In this document: positions 1-6,703 of the stretch, piece by piece | Position numbering within the stretch: the stretch's first letter is position 1 | Layout: each line of letters opens with the position of its first letter | From: Brevundimonas sp. UBA5936 | GTDB lineage: Bacteria; Pseudomonadota; Alphaproteobacteria; Caulobacterales; Caulobacteraceae | Length of the DNA stretch: 25,625 nucleotides | Reading direction: 5' to 3' | NCBI GenBank assembly: GCA_002430835.1 | Contig: DJDA01000026.1 | Coordinates: 2,756-28,380 of the forward strand | Made by a program: the position numbers and the translations under genes | Notes under the pieces: generated by a model | The model's input: the letters and a program-made list of their open reading frames with translations, nothing else | Databases searched by the model: none | What the model was told of the DNA's origin: nothing

Positions 1-1119
1 GGCTGGATGCAGAACCCGGTCGGCGCCGCCTTCAACCCCGACACCATGCGTATGGAAGTCACCGACTTCATGGCGGTGATCTTCAACCCGGTGGCCCAGG
101 CCAAGTTCGTGCACACCGTGTCGGCCGGCTACGTCTGCGCCGCCGTGGTCGTGCTGGGCATCTCGGCCTTCTATCTGCTGAAGGGCAAGCACAAGGGCTT
201 CGCCAAGCGGTCGATGACGGTCGCCGCCGCCTTCGGCCTGCTGTCGTCGCTGTCGGTGGTCGTTCTGGGCGATGAGTCGGGCTACGCCCTGACCGACAAC
301 CAGAAGATGAAGCTGGCCGCCCTGGAAGCCATGTGGCGCACCGAAGAGGCCCCGGCCGGTCTGACCCTGTTCGGCCTGCCCAGCCTCGAGGACCGCCACA
401 CCCACTTCGAGGTCAAGGTGCCCTATGTTCTGGGCCTGATCTCGACGCGCAGCATCGACAAGCCCGTCGAAGGCATCTTGGAGCTGGTCGCCGTCGCCGA
501 GGACCGCATCGAACGCGGCGTCGTCGCCTATGACGCCCTGGAGAAGGTCAAGGCCGACCCGACCGACATGGCCGCCCGCGGTCAGTTCGAGACGGTCCGC
601 AACGATCTGGGCTACGGCCTGCTGCTGAAGCGTTACGTCGAGGATCCGCGCACGGCCACGCCGCAGCAGATCCAGCAGGCCGCCTGGTCGACCGTGCCGA
701 ACGTGCCGCTGATGTTCTGGGTCTTCCGCTTCATGGCGGGCATCGGCTTCCTGATGATCGGCCTGTTCGGTACGGCCTTCATCCTGTGCACCCTGCGCAA
801 GCATGAGACGAAGTGGTTCCTGCGCCTGGCCGTCCTGGCCATCCCGCTGCCGTGGATCGCCATCGAGTCCGGCTGGCTGCTGGCCGAAGTGGGGCGTCAG
901 CCCTGGGCCGTGGAAGGCGTTCTGCCGACCTTCCTGGGCGCGTCCAGCCTGACCGTGACGCAGCTGTGGACCACGATCATCTGCTTCACCCTGCTGTACG
1001 GCGTGCTCGCCGTCGTCGAGGTCGGTCTGATCCTGCGCGCGGTCAAGAAGGGGCCGTTCGCCGAACAGGAAGCCCGCGAAGCCGACGCCATCACGGAAGG
1101 CGAGCCCGCGGTCGTCTGA
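1..1119 (+). CDS. cydA: Cytochrome bd ubiquinol oxidase subunit I, 5'-truncated by window edge
   Basis: Heme-bearing subunit of cytochrome bd, a membrane quinol:O2 oxidoreductase with very high oxygen affinity. The frame is open from base 1, so the gene starts upstream and the ATG at 7 is internal. Counting from that Met, the frame aligns to E. coli CydA with a constant offset of 150 residues: H36 is the heme b558 ligand H186, K102 and E107 are the quinol-site K252 and E257, and R241 and M243 in the FRFM motif are R391 and M393. The GRQPW motif is at 296-300. The constant offset means about 148 N-terminal residues (including heme b595 ligand H19) are missing, and the Q-loop has the E. coli (long) length. 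Several membrane helices are visible. cydB follows after 26 nt and then cydX, so this is one operon. Family assignment is secure. Confidence 0.97.
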   Translation, partial: GWMQNPVGAAFNPDTMRMEVTDFMAVIFNPVAQAKFVHTVSAGYVCAAVVVLGISAFYLLKGKHKGFAKRSMTVAAAFGLLSSLSVVVLGDESGYALTDNQKMKLAALEAMWRTEEAPAGLTLFGLPSLEDRHTHFEVKVPYVLGLISTRSIDKPVEGILELVAVAEDRIERGVVAYDALEKVKADPTDMAARGQFETVRNDLGYGLLLKRYVEDPRTATPQQIQQAAWSTVPNVPLMFWVFRFMAGIGFLMIGLFGTAFILCTLRKHETKWFLRLAVLAIPLPWIAIESGWLLAEVGRQPWAVEGVLPTFLGASSLTVTQLWTTIICFTLLYGVLAVVEVGLILRAVKKGPFAEQEAREADAITEGEPAVV

Positions 1120-1145
1120 CCCGGTCGTTGAAGGAAAAAAGAGAG

Positions 1146-2294
1146 ATGGAACTCCCCCTCGACTACACCACCCTCCGCCTGATCTGGTGGGGACTGCTGG
1201 GCGTGCTGCTGATCGGCTTCGCCCTGACCGACGGGTTCGACATGGGCGTCGGCGCCCTGCTGCCCTTCGTCGCCAAGACCGACCAGGAACGCCGCATGGT
1301 GATCAACACCATCGGCGCGACCTGGGAAGGCAACCAGGTCTGGTTCATTGTCGGCGGGGCGGCGATCTTCGCCGCCTGGCCCCAGGTCTACGCCGTCAGC
1401 TTCTCGGGCTTCTACCTGGCGATGTTCCTGGTGCTGTCCGCGCTGATATTGCGGCCGGTGTCGTTCAAATACCGCTCCAAGCGGCCCGAGGCGCGCTGGC
1501 GCTCCATGTGGGACTGGGGCCTGTTCATCGGCAGCTTCGTTCCGGCCCTGGTGTTCGGCGTGGCGGTCGGCAACGTCCTGCTGGGCGCGCCCTTCCGCCT
1601 GGATAGCGACCTGCGCAGCTTCTACGAAGGCAGCCTGCTGGGCCTGTTCACCCCCTTCACTCTGATCTGCGGCTTGCTGTCGGTCTCCATGCTGGTTCTG
1701 CACGGCGCGGCCTGGCTGTCGGTCAAGGGCGAAGAAGGCGTGGTGCTGAAGCGCGCGCGCGCCATCGGCACCGTCGCCGGCGCGGCCAGCCTGGTGCTGT
1801 TCGCCATCGGCGGCGCCATGGCAGCCTTCGGCGACATGGGCTTCCGCATCACCGGCGTGGTGGACACGGCCGGCGTCTCCAACCCGCTGCGTACGGCGGT
1901 CGAGGCTGCGCCCGGCGCCTGGATGGACAACTACGGCCGCTATCCGTGGATGATCATCGCTCCGGTTCTGGGTTTCGTCGGCGCTGCGATCGGTCTGCTG
2001 GGGATGTGGCGCAAGTCGGCGGTGATGGCCTTCGGCGGTTCGTCGGCCTCGGCGGTCGGGATCATCTCGACGGTCGGCCTGTCGATGTTCCCCTTCATCC
2101 TGCCCAGCTCGATCAACGCCCAGTCCAGCCTGACAGTGTGGAACGCCTCGTCCAGCCATACGACCCTGTTCATCATGCTGATCGTGGTGGCGGTCTTCCT
2201 GCCCTTCGTCCTGCTCTACACCGCCTGGGTCTATAAGGTGCTGTGGGGCCGTTCGACCGAGGCTGAGCTGAAGACCAACCCCGACCTCTATTGA
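1146..2294 (+). CDS. cydB: Cytochrome bd ubiquinol oxidase subunit II
   Basis: Second large membrane subunit of cytochrome bd, structurally required for heme assembly. The protein has 382 residues, close to E. coli CydB (379). It carries the family signatures TDGFDMGVGALLPF near residues 28-41 and the WEGNQVWFI block near 60-68, followed by a series of hydrophobic helices to the C-terminus. The ATG at 1146 was chosen because a purine-rich GAAGGAAAAAAGAGAG stretch lies directly before it and the protein then begins at the normal CydB N-terminus; the same frame is open further upstream but there it overlaps cydA. It lies 26 nt after cydA and 22 nt before cydX, so it is co-transcribed with both. 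Confidence 0.98.
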   Translation: MELPLDYTTLRLIWWGLLGVLLIGFALTDGFDMGVGALLPFVAKTDQERRMVINTIGATWEGNQVWFIVGGAAIFAAWPQVYAVSFSGFYLAMFLVLSALILRPVSFKYRSKRPEARWRSMWDWGLFIGSFVPALVFGVAVGNVLLGAPFRLDSDLRSFYEGSLLGLFTPFTLICGLLSVSMLVLHGAAWLSVKGEEGVVLKRARAIGTVAGAASLVLFAIGGAMAAFGDMGFRITGVVDTAGVSNPLRTAVEAAPGAWMDNYGRYPWMIIAPVLGFVGAAIGLLGMWRKSAVMAFGGSSASAVGIISTVGLSMFPFILPSSINAQSSLTVWNASSSHTTLFIMLIVVAVFLPFVLLYTAWVYKVLWGRSTEAELKTNPDLY

Positions 2295-2316
2295 TCCCGC
2301 GAAAGGAGATCATCTC

Positions 2317-2436
2317 ATGTGGTATTTCGCCTGGATCCTGGGCCTCGGCCTGGCGGTGGCCTTCGGCGTCCTGAACGGCCTGTGGCACGAGTTCCGCCTG
2401 TTCGATGAAGGCGACGAGGGTCACTCGGAATCCTGA
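2317..2436 (+). CDS. cydX: Cytochrome bd small subunit CydX
   Basis: A 39-residue single-helix protein that binds CydA and stabilises the heme-containing oxidase. It begins MWYFAWILG, identical to the start of E. coli CydX (37 residues). A hydrophobic helix spans about residues 3-22, followed by a charged tail rich in Asp and Glu (FDEGDEGHSES). A strong ribosome binding site AAAGGAG (2302-2308) lies 8 nt before the ATG, and the gene starts 22 nt after cydB, in the usual third position of a cyd operon. It is easily missed because it is so short. A terminator follows 30 nt downstream. Assignment is secure from the N-terminal signature and context. Confidence 0.96.
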   Translation: MWYFAWILGLGLAVAFGVLNGLWHEFRLFDEGDEGHSES

Positions 2437-2465
2437 TCCCCGTCATCTGACGAACTGACTGAATG

Positions 2466-2497
2466 ATCCCCTTCGGCGCTGGCCGGAGGGGATTTTT
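2466..2497 (+). terminator. Rho-independent terminator of cydABX
   Basis: An 11-bp stem (ATCCCCTTCGG at 2466-2476 with CCGGAGGGGAT at 2483-2493, one G-T wobble) with a 6-nt loop is followed directly by a T run (2493-2497). It lies 30 nt after the cydX stop and closes the operon. Confidence 0.85.
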
Positions 2498-2511
2498 CAT
2501 GACCCCTACAA

Positions 2512-2625
2512 CCGCTCATCCCGGCGCACGCCGGGATCCAGTGCTTTGGCTTTAAGGCGCGTCTCTGAACGGCCAAGTTTCTGGCCTGCATCCTCACTGG
2601 ATCCCGGCGTCCGCCGGGACGAGCG
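2512..2625. repeat. 114-nt paired palindromic repeat, family A, copy 1
   Basis: Two 30-31 nt arms in inverted orientation (2512-2542 and 2596-2625) are separated by about 53 nt. Each arm is itself a palindrome built on CCCGGCG-NN-CGCCGGG. The second copy at 7904-8017 has the same total length and also shares the first part of the spacer (GCTTTGGCTT). The arms here are slightly diverged (GCAC in place of GGAC on the left, GGACGAGCG in place of GGATGAGCG on the right). This resembles REP/BIME or MITE-type intergenic repeats; the mobilising enzyme is not in the window. Confidence 0.85.
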
Positions 2626-2636
2626 AGAAGAAGAGA

Positions 2637-2652
2637 ATATTTTTCTAAATAT
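2637..2652. promoter_or_regulatory. AT-rich palindrome upstream of ompW
   Basis: ATATTT-TTCT-AAATAT is a perfect 6-bp inverted repeat in an AT-only patch within GC-rich DNA. It ends 7 nt before the FNR-type box. It could be an operator or an UP-like upstream promoter element; the sequence does not tell which. Confidence 0.35.
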
Positions 2653-2659
2653 CCGTGGC

Positions 2660-2673
2660 TTGCGCTGGATCAA
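2660..2673 (+). promoter_or_regulatory. FNR-type box upstream of ompW
   Basis: TTGCGCTGGATCAA matches the FNR consensus TTGAT-N4-ATCAA in 8 of 10 defined positions, with a perfect right half-site. Its centre is 93.5 nt before the ompW ATG; a class II promoter would start near 2708, after a weak -10 candidate around 2699-2706. The FNR-family gene two positions downstream makes this site plausible. Confidence 0.55.
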
Positions 2674-2759
2674 GGCGGCGTGAGGCGAGCAGGCGCAGGG
2701 TTATGCAGACATCGAAGCCGGGCCCTCTCCCGACCCGGCGAATGTCGGGGATTGAACAG

Positions 2760-3413
2760 ATGAAAACCGCTGTCGCATTGATCGCTTCCGTCAGCCTGCT
2801 GGCCGTCGCGGGCGCCGCCTCGGCCCAGAACGCCGCGCCTGAACAGGTAGGCAAGGGCTCGCTGATCGTCACCGCCCGCATGACCGGCGTCCTGCCGCAG
2901 GCCGACGACGCCATCGCCACCGCCGCCGGGGCCGACAGCGGCCTGAAGGTCGATGTGGGCGACGACTGGATGCCGACGCTGGGCTTCACCTGGTTCGTCG
3001 CCGACCACTGGGCCGTCGAGGCCATCCTGGGCGCCACCCAGCACGAGGTGCGCGCCAAGGGCGGGGCGACCGATGTGGCCGTGCATGAGACCTGGGTGCT
3101 GCCGCCGGTGGTGACGCTGCAATACCGCCCGACGCCGAACGCGACGGTCAGCCCCTATGTCGGTGCGGGCGTCAGCTACATGGCCTTCTTCAGCGGCAAG
3201 GATAAGAACGGCTTCGAGGTCGATCTGGATAACGGCTTCGGCGTGGCGCTGCAGGCTGGCGCCGACTGGAACATTTCCGGCCCGTGGACGCTGAACCTGG
3301 ACGCCAAGAAGGTGTGGTTCGACACGGACGCCAGGATCAACGGCGGCGCGCTGAAGAGCAGCGTCAGCCTGGATCCCTGGGTCGTGTCGGTGGGTGTCGG
3401 CCGCAAGTTCTGA
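2760..3413 (+). CDS. ompW: OmpW-family outer membrane porin
   Basis: Predicted 8-stranded outer-membrane beta-barrel of the OmpW family, thought to pass small or hydrophobic molecules. The protein has 217 residues. A Sec signal peptide (MKTAVALIASVSLLAVAG...ASA) is predicted to be cleaved before QNAAP near residue 24. The mature part shows alternating amphipathic strands, the W-M-P-T-L-G-F-T-W-F block near residues 77-86 typical of OmpW, and ends in a terminal aromatic (GVGRKF), the outer-membrane sorting signal. The ATG at 2760 was chosen because it starts the signal peptide; an in-frame ATG at 2742 would add six polar residues, and neither has a strong ribosome site. OmpW genes are FNR-controlled in other proteobacteria, which agrees with the box at 2660-2673. 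Confidence 0.88.
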   Translation: MKTAVALIASVSLLAVAGAASAQNAAPEQVGKGSLIVTARMTGVLPQADDAIATAAGADSGLKVDVGDDWMPTLGFTWFVADHWAVEAILGATQHEVRAKGGATDVAVHETWVLPPVVTLQYRPTPNATVSPYVGAGVSYMAFFSGKDKNGFEVDLDNGFGVALQAGADWNISGPWTLNLDAKKVWFDTDARINGGALKSSVSLDPWVVSVGVGRKF

Positions 3414-3427
3414 AGCCGATGCGGGGA

Positions 3428-3454
3428 GGGACGCGGAACGTCAGGCCGCGTCCC
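3428..3454. terminator. Hairpin between convergent ompW and fnr
   Basis: A 9-bp perfect stem (GGGACGCGG at 3428-3436 with CCGCGTCCC at 3446-3454) with a 9-nt loop lies in the 61-nt gap between two convergent stop codons. There is no clear T run on either side, so it is only a possible bidirectional terminator. Confidence 0.4.
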
Positions 3455-3474
3455 CCTATCCCTCTAGCCCAAGA

Positions 3475-4215
3475 TCAGGCGGCGCCTTCGCCCAGGGCCT
3501 TCAGTGCGGCCGGATCGGGCAGGGCGACGTCATTGCCCGGCAGAAGCTGGATCAGGCCCGAGGTCTTGAACTGGGTGAAGACCCGGCTGACCGTCTCGAT
3601 CGTCAGGCCCAGGTAGTCGGCGATGTCCAGCCGCGTCATCGGCAGGTGGACATGGCCCACGGCGCCGCCCAGCTGCACCTGACGCTCGGACAGGCGGGTC
3701 AGGAAGCTGGCCAGCCGCTCGCGCGCGGTCTTGCGGCCCAGCAGGACGATCTGCTCCTGCGCCGCCATCAGTTCGTCCCCGGCCAGGGCCACCAGACGGT
3801 GCTCCAGCGCAGGCAGGGCGTTTAGCAGTTGATCGAAGTCGCCGCGCCGGAAGCGGCAGGCGTTCAGCGGCGTCAAGGCTTCGGCCGTGAAGCTGGACGG
3901 CCCGCGTCCGCCCAGGCCCAGGAAGTCGCCCTGGAACAGGAAGCCGGTGATCTGGCGTCGTCCGTCGGGCAGCAGGCGATACAGCTTCACCGCCCCGTCC
4001 ACGACGTTGAAGACATAGGGGTTCGGGTCGCCCTCGTGGAACAGGGCCTGGCCGGGCTGGGCGGTGACGTTCTCGCTGGCGCAGGCCATGCTCTGCAGCT
4101 CATGACCCTTCAGGTCCGCGCAGACGCCCAGCGGGCGGGCGCCGCAGGTGGAGCAGGGATGGACGTCCTCCAGACGCACCTCTTCGATTTCGGCCTGGGC
4201 CGCAGCGGTGTTCAC
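3475..4215 (-). CDS. fnr: FNR-type [4Fe-4S] oxygen-sensing transcription factor
   Basis: Crp/Fnr regulator of 246 residues that senses O2 through an iron-sulfur cluster. Cysteines at 21, 24 and 32 (C-x2-C-x7-C, the alphaproteobacterial spacing) plus C120 match the four cluster ligands of E. coli FNR (C20, C23, C29, C122). A cyclic-nucleotide-type beta roll covers about 45-125, a dimer helix about 135-175 and a winged helix about 190-235. The recognition helix reads E207-T-V-S210-R211, the E-xx-SR set that reads TTGAT half-sites. The start is GTG at 4215, needed to keep the cysteine cluster, with GGGAG 9 nt upstream. The GNAT-like gene lies 59 nt upstream in the same direction, so fnr may be transcribed from its FNR-box promoter (autoregulation, inferred). 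FixK or FnrN are alternative names; four cysteines argue against cluster-less FixK. Confidence 0.93.
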   Translation of the reverse strand: MNTAAAQAEIEEVRLEDVHPCSTCGARPLGVCADLKGHELQSMACASENVTAQPGQALFHEGDPNPYVFNVVDGAVKLYRLLPDGRRQITGFLFQGDFLGLGGRGPSSFTAEALTPLNACRFRRGDFDQLLNALPALEHRLVALAGDELMAAQEQIVLLGRKTARERLASFLTRLSERQVQLGGAVGHVHLPMTRLDIADYLGLTIETVSRVFTQFKTSGLIQLLPGNDVALPDPAALKALGEGAA

Positions 4216-4274
4216 GAACGTCGTCTCCCGAATAGCGCGGCAGTCTAGGCGATAAGGGGCTGATTCCGAATAGG

Positions 4275-4700
4275 TCAGCCTGTCCTAGCCGTCAGTTCGG
4301 CGGCGCAGTCCGGCGCGATGGCTTCCTCAGTGTAGCGCAGCCGCGCGCCCAACTGGCAGGCCAGGGCGGTCAGTTCGACGGCCAGGCTTTGCCGCACCAG
4401 GGGCCGCACGCCCATTTCACGCACCACGAAGGGACCGGCCCACAGGGTCTCGCCGTACTCCAGATCGGGCTGCCGCCACCAACTAACGAAGCCCAGCACT
4501 CCGCCGCGTTGGTTGCGGGCGCTGAGGATGCCCCGGCTTTCCGGGGCGGCGCGCCAGGCGGTCAGGAAGGCGTCCCACTGGGCCGGCTCCAGATTGGGCC
4601 GCCACAGCCGCGCCAGGGCGAAGGCGGCGGGCGCCTCGGCTTCGCTGAGGGGGGCCACCTCCAGGCGAGGCGCATCGGACGCGAAGCGGGACTCTGTCAT
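4275..4700 (-). CDS. Small protein, possibly GNAT-like acetyltransferase
   Basis: Predicted protein of 141 residues that I do not recognise firmly. The segment from about residue 55 to 125 (GGVLGFVSWW, then an acidic turn, then WAGPFVVREMGVRPLVRQ and a long helix) has the beta-beta-alpha rhythm of GNAT acetyltransferases, but no clear acetyl-CoA loop (R/Q-x-x-G-x-G/A) is present, so activity is doubtful. The ATG at 4700 was chosen because the FNR-type box 4735-4748 is centred exactly 41.5 nt before it and a -10-like TCCAAT sits at the matching -12 to -7 position; there is no ribosome binding site, which suggests a leaderless transcript. Longer in-frame extensions to 5498 would run antisense through the FMN protein gene and are rejected. 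fnr follows after 59 nt. Confidence 0.6.
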   Translation of the reverse strand: MTESRFASDAPRLEVAPLSEAEAPAAFALARLWRPNLEPAQWDAFLTAWRAAPESRGILSARNQRGGVLGFVSWWRQPDLEYGETLWAGPFVVREMGVRPLVRQSLAVELTALACQLGARLRYTEEAIAPDCAAELTARTG

Positions 4701-4734
4701 GGGGGCATTGGAACCGAAGCGGCGTCCAGCCGCC

Positions 4735-4748
4735 TTGATCTGCGTCAA
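4735..4748. promoter_or_regulatory. FNR-type box in divergent promoter
   Basis: TTGATCTGCGTCAA matches TTGAT-N4-ATCAA in 9 of 10 defined positions. It lies between the leftward GNAT-like/fnr pair and the rightward FMN-binding gene. Its centre (4741.5) is 41.5 nt from the leftward ATG, the class II activator distance if transcription starts at the ATG. On the right it predicts a start near 4783 and a 20-nt leader containing GGAG. Confidence 0.78.
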
Positions 4749-4802
4749 GGCTGCGTCGAAGCTACCCAGCCAAACTGCCTCGTCATCTTCCGGAGAAACG
4801 CC

Positions 4803-5333
4803 ATGAGCTCGACCTCGCGCATCACCCCGATCCACGGCGGCGCGGTGGCCGCCATCCTCAAGCTGCTGGACAGCCAGAAGCTGATGACCCTGGCCGTGAA
4901 CCGGGCCGACGGACGGCCGCAGGCGGCGACGCTGGGCTATCTGAACGACGGGCTGAACCTCTATTTCGTCACCGCCCGCGATAGCGAGAAGCTGAAGAAC
5001 CTGACCGCCGACCCGCGTGTCGGCGTGGCGGTGCGCGGCGTGGGCGAGGAAGGGGAGGCGGTCGGCGTCTCCATCGACGGCCGCGCCGAGGAGGTCACGG
5101 ACGGCGACGAGGTGAAGCGGCTGAACGATCTGATCATCGCCCGCTCGCCCGACATCAGTCCTTGGGCGCCCGGCGGCGACGCCGTGGCGGTGGTCAAGGT
5201 GATTCCCGAAGAGATCGAGGCGGTGGCGGTGGTGGACGGCCGCAGCCGGGCCCAGACCTTCTCGATCGGCGATTCCGACGCCCTGGTGAAAGGGCTGAGC
5301 TATGAGCCCAGCGCCGTGGCGCGTCTGTTCTGA
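4803..5333 (+). CDS. Pyridoxamine 5'-phosphate oxidase-like FMN-binding protein
   Basis: Cytosolic protein of 176 residues with a split-barrel flavin-binding fold (pyridoxamine 5'-phosphate oxidase-related family). Residues about 14-105 carry the family pattern: KLMTLAVNRADGRPQAATLGY, then LNLYFVTARDSEKLKNLTADPRVGVAVRG, the strands that line the FMN phosphate. The remaining part (EIEAVAVVDGRSRAQTFSI...) is less typical. The true substrate is unknown; proteins of this group bind FMN, F420 or heme, and it is probably not the PdxH enzyme of vitamin B6 synthesis. GGAG at 4792-4795 lies 7 nt before the ATG. The FNR-type box 55 nt upstream implies induction at low oxygen. Confidence 0.82.
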   Translation: MSSTSRITPIHGGAVAAILKLLDSQKLMTLAVNRADGRPQAATLGYLNDGLNLYFVTARDSEKLKNLTADPRVGVAVRGVGEEGEAVGVSIDGRAEEVTDGDEVKRLNDLIIARSPDISPWAPGGDAVAVVKVIPEEIEAVAVVDGRSRAQTFSIGDSDALVKGLSYEPSAVARLF

Positions 5334-5374
5334 GGAAAATCCGCGACTTCGCGCGTCTGCGGCGCAGATGGCCC

Positions 5375-5403
5375 TTGAAATGACGGTGGGGCTCGGGCAT
5401 ACG
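5375..5403 (+). promoter_or_regulatory. Candidate promoter for tRNA-Trp
   Basis: TTGAAA (5375-5380) and CATACG (5398-5403) are separated by 17 nt. The -35 is good and the -10 poor. It is the best housekeeping-type pair in the 138 nt before the tRNA. Confidence 0.3.
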
Positions 5404-5471
5404 CCCCCCTCTGGCGAGGGTCGCGCCGCTGGGTGGATATCCACGGCGCGCTGATCTTTGTCCGGGACACT

Positions 5472-5547
5472 AGGAGTGTAGCTCAGCTGGTAGAGCATCG
5501 GTCTCCAAAACCGAGGGCCGGGGGTTCGAGTCCCTCCACTCCTGCCA
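5472..5547 (+). tRNA. trpT: tRNA-Trp (anticodon CCA)
   Basis: A complete 76-nt cloverleaf with encoded CCA. The acceptor stem AGGAGTG (5472-5478) pairs with CACTCCT (5537-5543); the discriminator base is G, normal for tRNA-Trp. The anticodon stem TCGGT/ACCGA encloses CTCCAAA with anticodon CCA, and the T-arm loop is TTCGAGT. Position just before secE-nusG is the common arrangement in many bacteria. It is probably co-transcribed with secE, which starts 70 nt downstream. Confidence 0.97.
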
Positions 5548-5617
5548 TTCCCCCTGTTGTGATCGCCTGGGACTTCCCATGTGGAGCAGCAGGATCCAGA
5601 GGTTGAAGAGACGTCAA

Positions 5618-5917
5618 ATGGCCAAGGCGAAGACCCCGGGCGGCCGCCGCACCACGGGGACCAAGACCGCAGCAGCCGCGCAAGGCGCAGCGACCGTGGC
5701 CGTCGACGCGCCCGCGCCGAAGAAGAAGACGTCCATCCCGCAGTTCATCAGCGAAGTTCGCGCTGAAGCCCGCAAGATCGTGTGGCCCAGCCGCAAGGAG
5801 ACCTGGATCACCTCGGTGATGGTCTTCATCATGGTGCTGATCGCGGCCGCCTTCTTCTGGATCGTCGACACGGGTCTCGGCTTCGCGTCCCGCATCATCC
5901 TCAGCCTTGGCCAATAA
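5618..5917 (+). CDS. secE: Preprotein translocase subunit SecE
   Basis: Essential small subunit that clamps SecY in the protein-export channel. The protein has 99 residues. The N-terminal 35 residues are a Lys/Ala/Thr-rich extension, the conserved amphipathic stretch is FISEVRAEARKIVWPSRKET near residues 43-62, and one membrane helix follows (about 65-88). The W-P-S-R-K-E-T motif is diagnostic. The ATG at 5618 is preferred, with a GAAGAG purine tract before it; an in-frame ATG at 5579 would add 13 basic residues. nusG follows after 13 nt, the usual pair. Confidence 0.96.
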   Translation: MAKAKTPGGRRTTGTKTAAAAQGAATVAVDAPAPKKKTSIPQFISEVRAEARKIVWPSRKETWITSVMVFIMVLIAAAFFWIVDTGLGFASRIILSLGQ

Positions 5918-5930
5918 AGGAGACGCGCAC

Positions 5931-6506
5931 ATGACCGATGCAGCGCCCAAGCCGGCGGCCAACCCCCGCCACAAGTGGTACATCGTCCACGCCTATTCGA
6001 ACTTCGAGAAGAAGGTCGCCGAGCAACTGCGCGACCAGGCCAAGCAACAGGGCCTGGAAGACGCCTTCTCTGAAATCCTGGTTCCGACTGAGGACGTCAT
6101 CGAGATCCGCCGCGGCAAGAAGGTCAACGCCGAGCGCAAATTCTTCCCCGGCTATGTGCTGGTGAAGATGGAGATGACCGACGAGGCCTATCACCTGGTC
6201 AAGAACACGCCGAAGGTCACGGGCTTCCTGGGCGCCGCGGGCGGCACCAAGCCCCTGCCGGTCTCGGAGCGTGAAGTTCAGAACATCATCGGCCAGGTGG
6301 AAGAGGGCGTCGAGCGTCCGAAGCCCACCATCCGCTTCGACATCGGCGAAAACGTCAAGGTCATCGACGGCCCGTTCGCCAGCTTCGACGGTCAGGTCGA
6401 AAGCGTCGACGAAGAGAACGCCCGCCTGCGCGTGGCCGTCTCGATCTTCGGCCGCCCGACCCCGGTCGAGCTGGAGTACAATCAGGTGGAGAAGGTCAGC
6501 GCCTGA
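5931..6506 (+). CDS. nusG: Transcription termination/antitermination factor NusG
   Basis: General elongation factor that binds RNA polymerase and couples to Rho or to ribosomal protein S10. The protein has 191 residues. The NGN domain begins at KWYIVHAYSNFEKKVAEQL (about 15-33) and includes RKFFPGYVLVKMEM (about 69-82); the C-terminal KOW domain is V-K-V-I-D-G-P-F-A-S-F-D-G near 143-155. AAGGAG (5917-5922) lies 8 nt before the ATG at 5931, which settles the start over an upstream TTG. It directly follows secE. Confidence 0.97.
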   Translation: MTDAAPKPAANPRHKWYIVHAYSNFEKKVAEQLRDQAKQQGLEDAFSEILVPTEDVIEIRRGKKVNAERKFFPGYVLVKMEMTDEAYHLVKNTPKVTGFLGAAGGTKPLPVSEREVQNIIGQVEEGVERPKPTIRFDIGENVKVIDGPFASFDGQVESVDEENARLRVAVSIFGRPTPVELEYNQVEKVSA

Positions 6507-6531
6507 TCGGCTGCTGACGCCACGCAGAGAT

Positions 6532-6565
6532 CGGGACTGTCTTCGGGCGGTCCCGTTTGCGTTTT
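6532..6565 (+). terminator. Possible terminator after nusG
   Basis: CGGGAC (6532-6537) and GTCCCG (6550-6555) form a 6-bp stem around a 12-nt loop, followed by TTTGCGTTTTC. It is weaker than the other terminators in the window and could be partial, with read-through into rplK. The 197-nt gap to rplK has room for a promoter, but I see no convincing one. Confidence 0.45.
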
Positions 6566-6703
6566 CAGGGTCTGCCTGCTAAACGCGCGCCTTCGCTGGA
6601 CGGCCTTCGAGTCGCCCGGCGTCAAATCCGTGGAAGGCAGCCATGCCGCACCACGGCTCACCGGCCGGGCGCATCGTCGCCGGGTCATTCATAGGAGAGA
6701 CCA

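Larger units (their letters stand above)
2437..2759. other. cydX-ompW intergenic region (323 nt, no gene)
   Basis: This stretch holds the cyd terminator (2466-2497), one 114-nt inverted-repeat element (2512-2625), an AT-rich palindrome (2637-2652), an FNR-type box (2660-2673) and the presumed ompW 5' leader. I see no coding sequence in it. Confidence 0.8.

Noticed and set aside
897..2159. 420-codon open frame on the minus strand opposite cydB
   Set aside because: It is antisense to a certain cydB gene; its low-complexity composition rich in Arg, Gln, Gly and His is typical of shadow frames in GC-rich DNA.
2512..2625. Palindromic repeats as a CRISPR array
   Set aside because: There are only two inverted arms per element, no regular direct repeat-spacer series and no cas genes.
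4701..5498. Upstream extension of the GNAT-like gene to 5498
   Set aside because: The extension runs antisense through the FMN-binding gene and through the tRNA region, and its composition is shadow-like.
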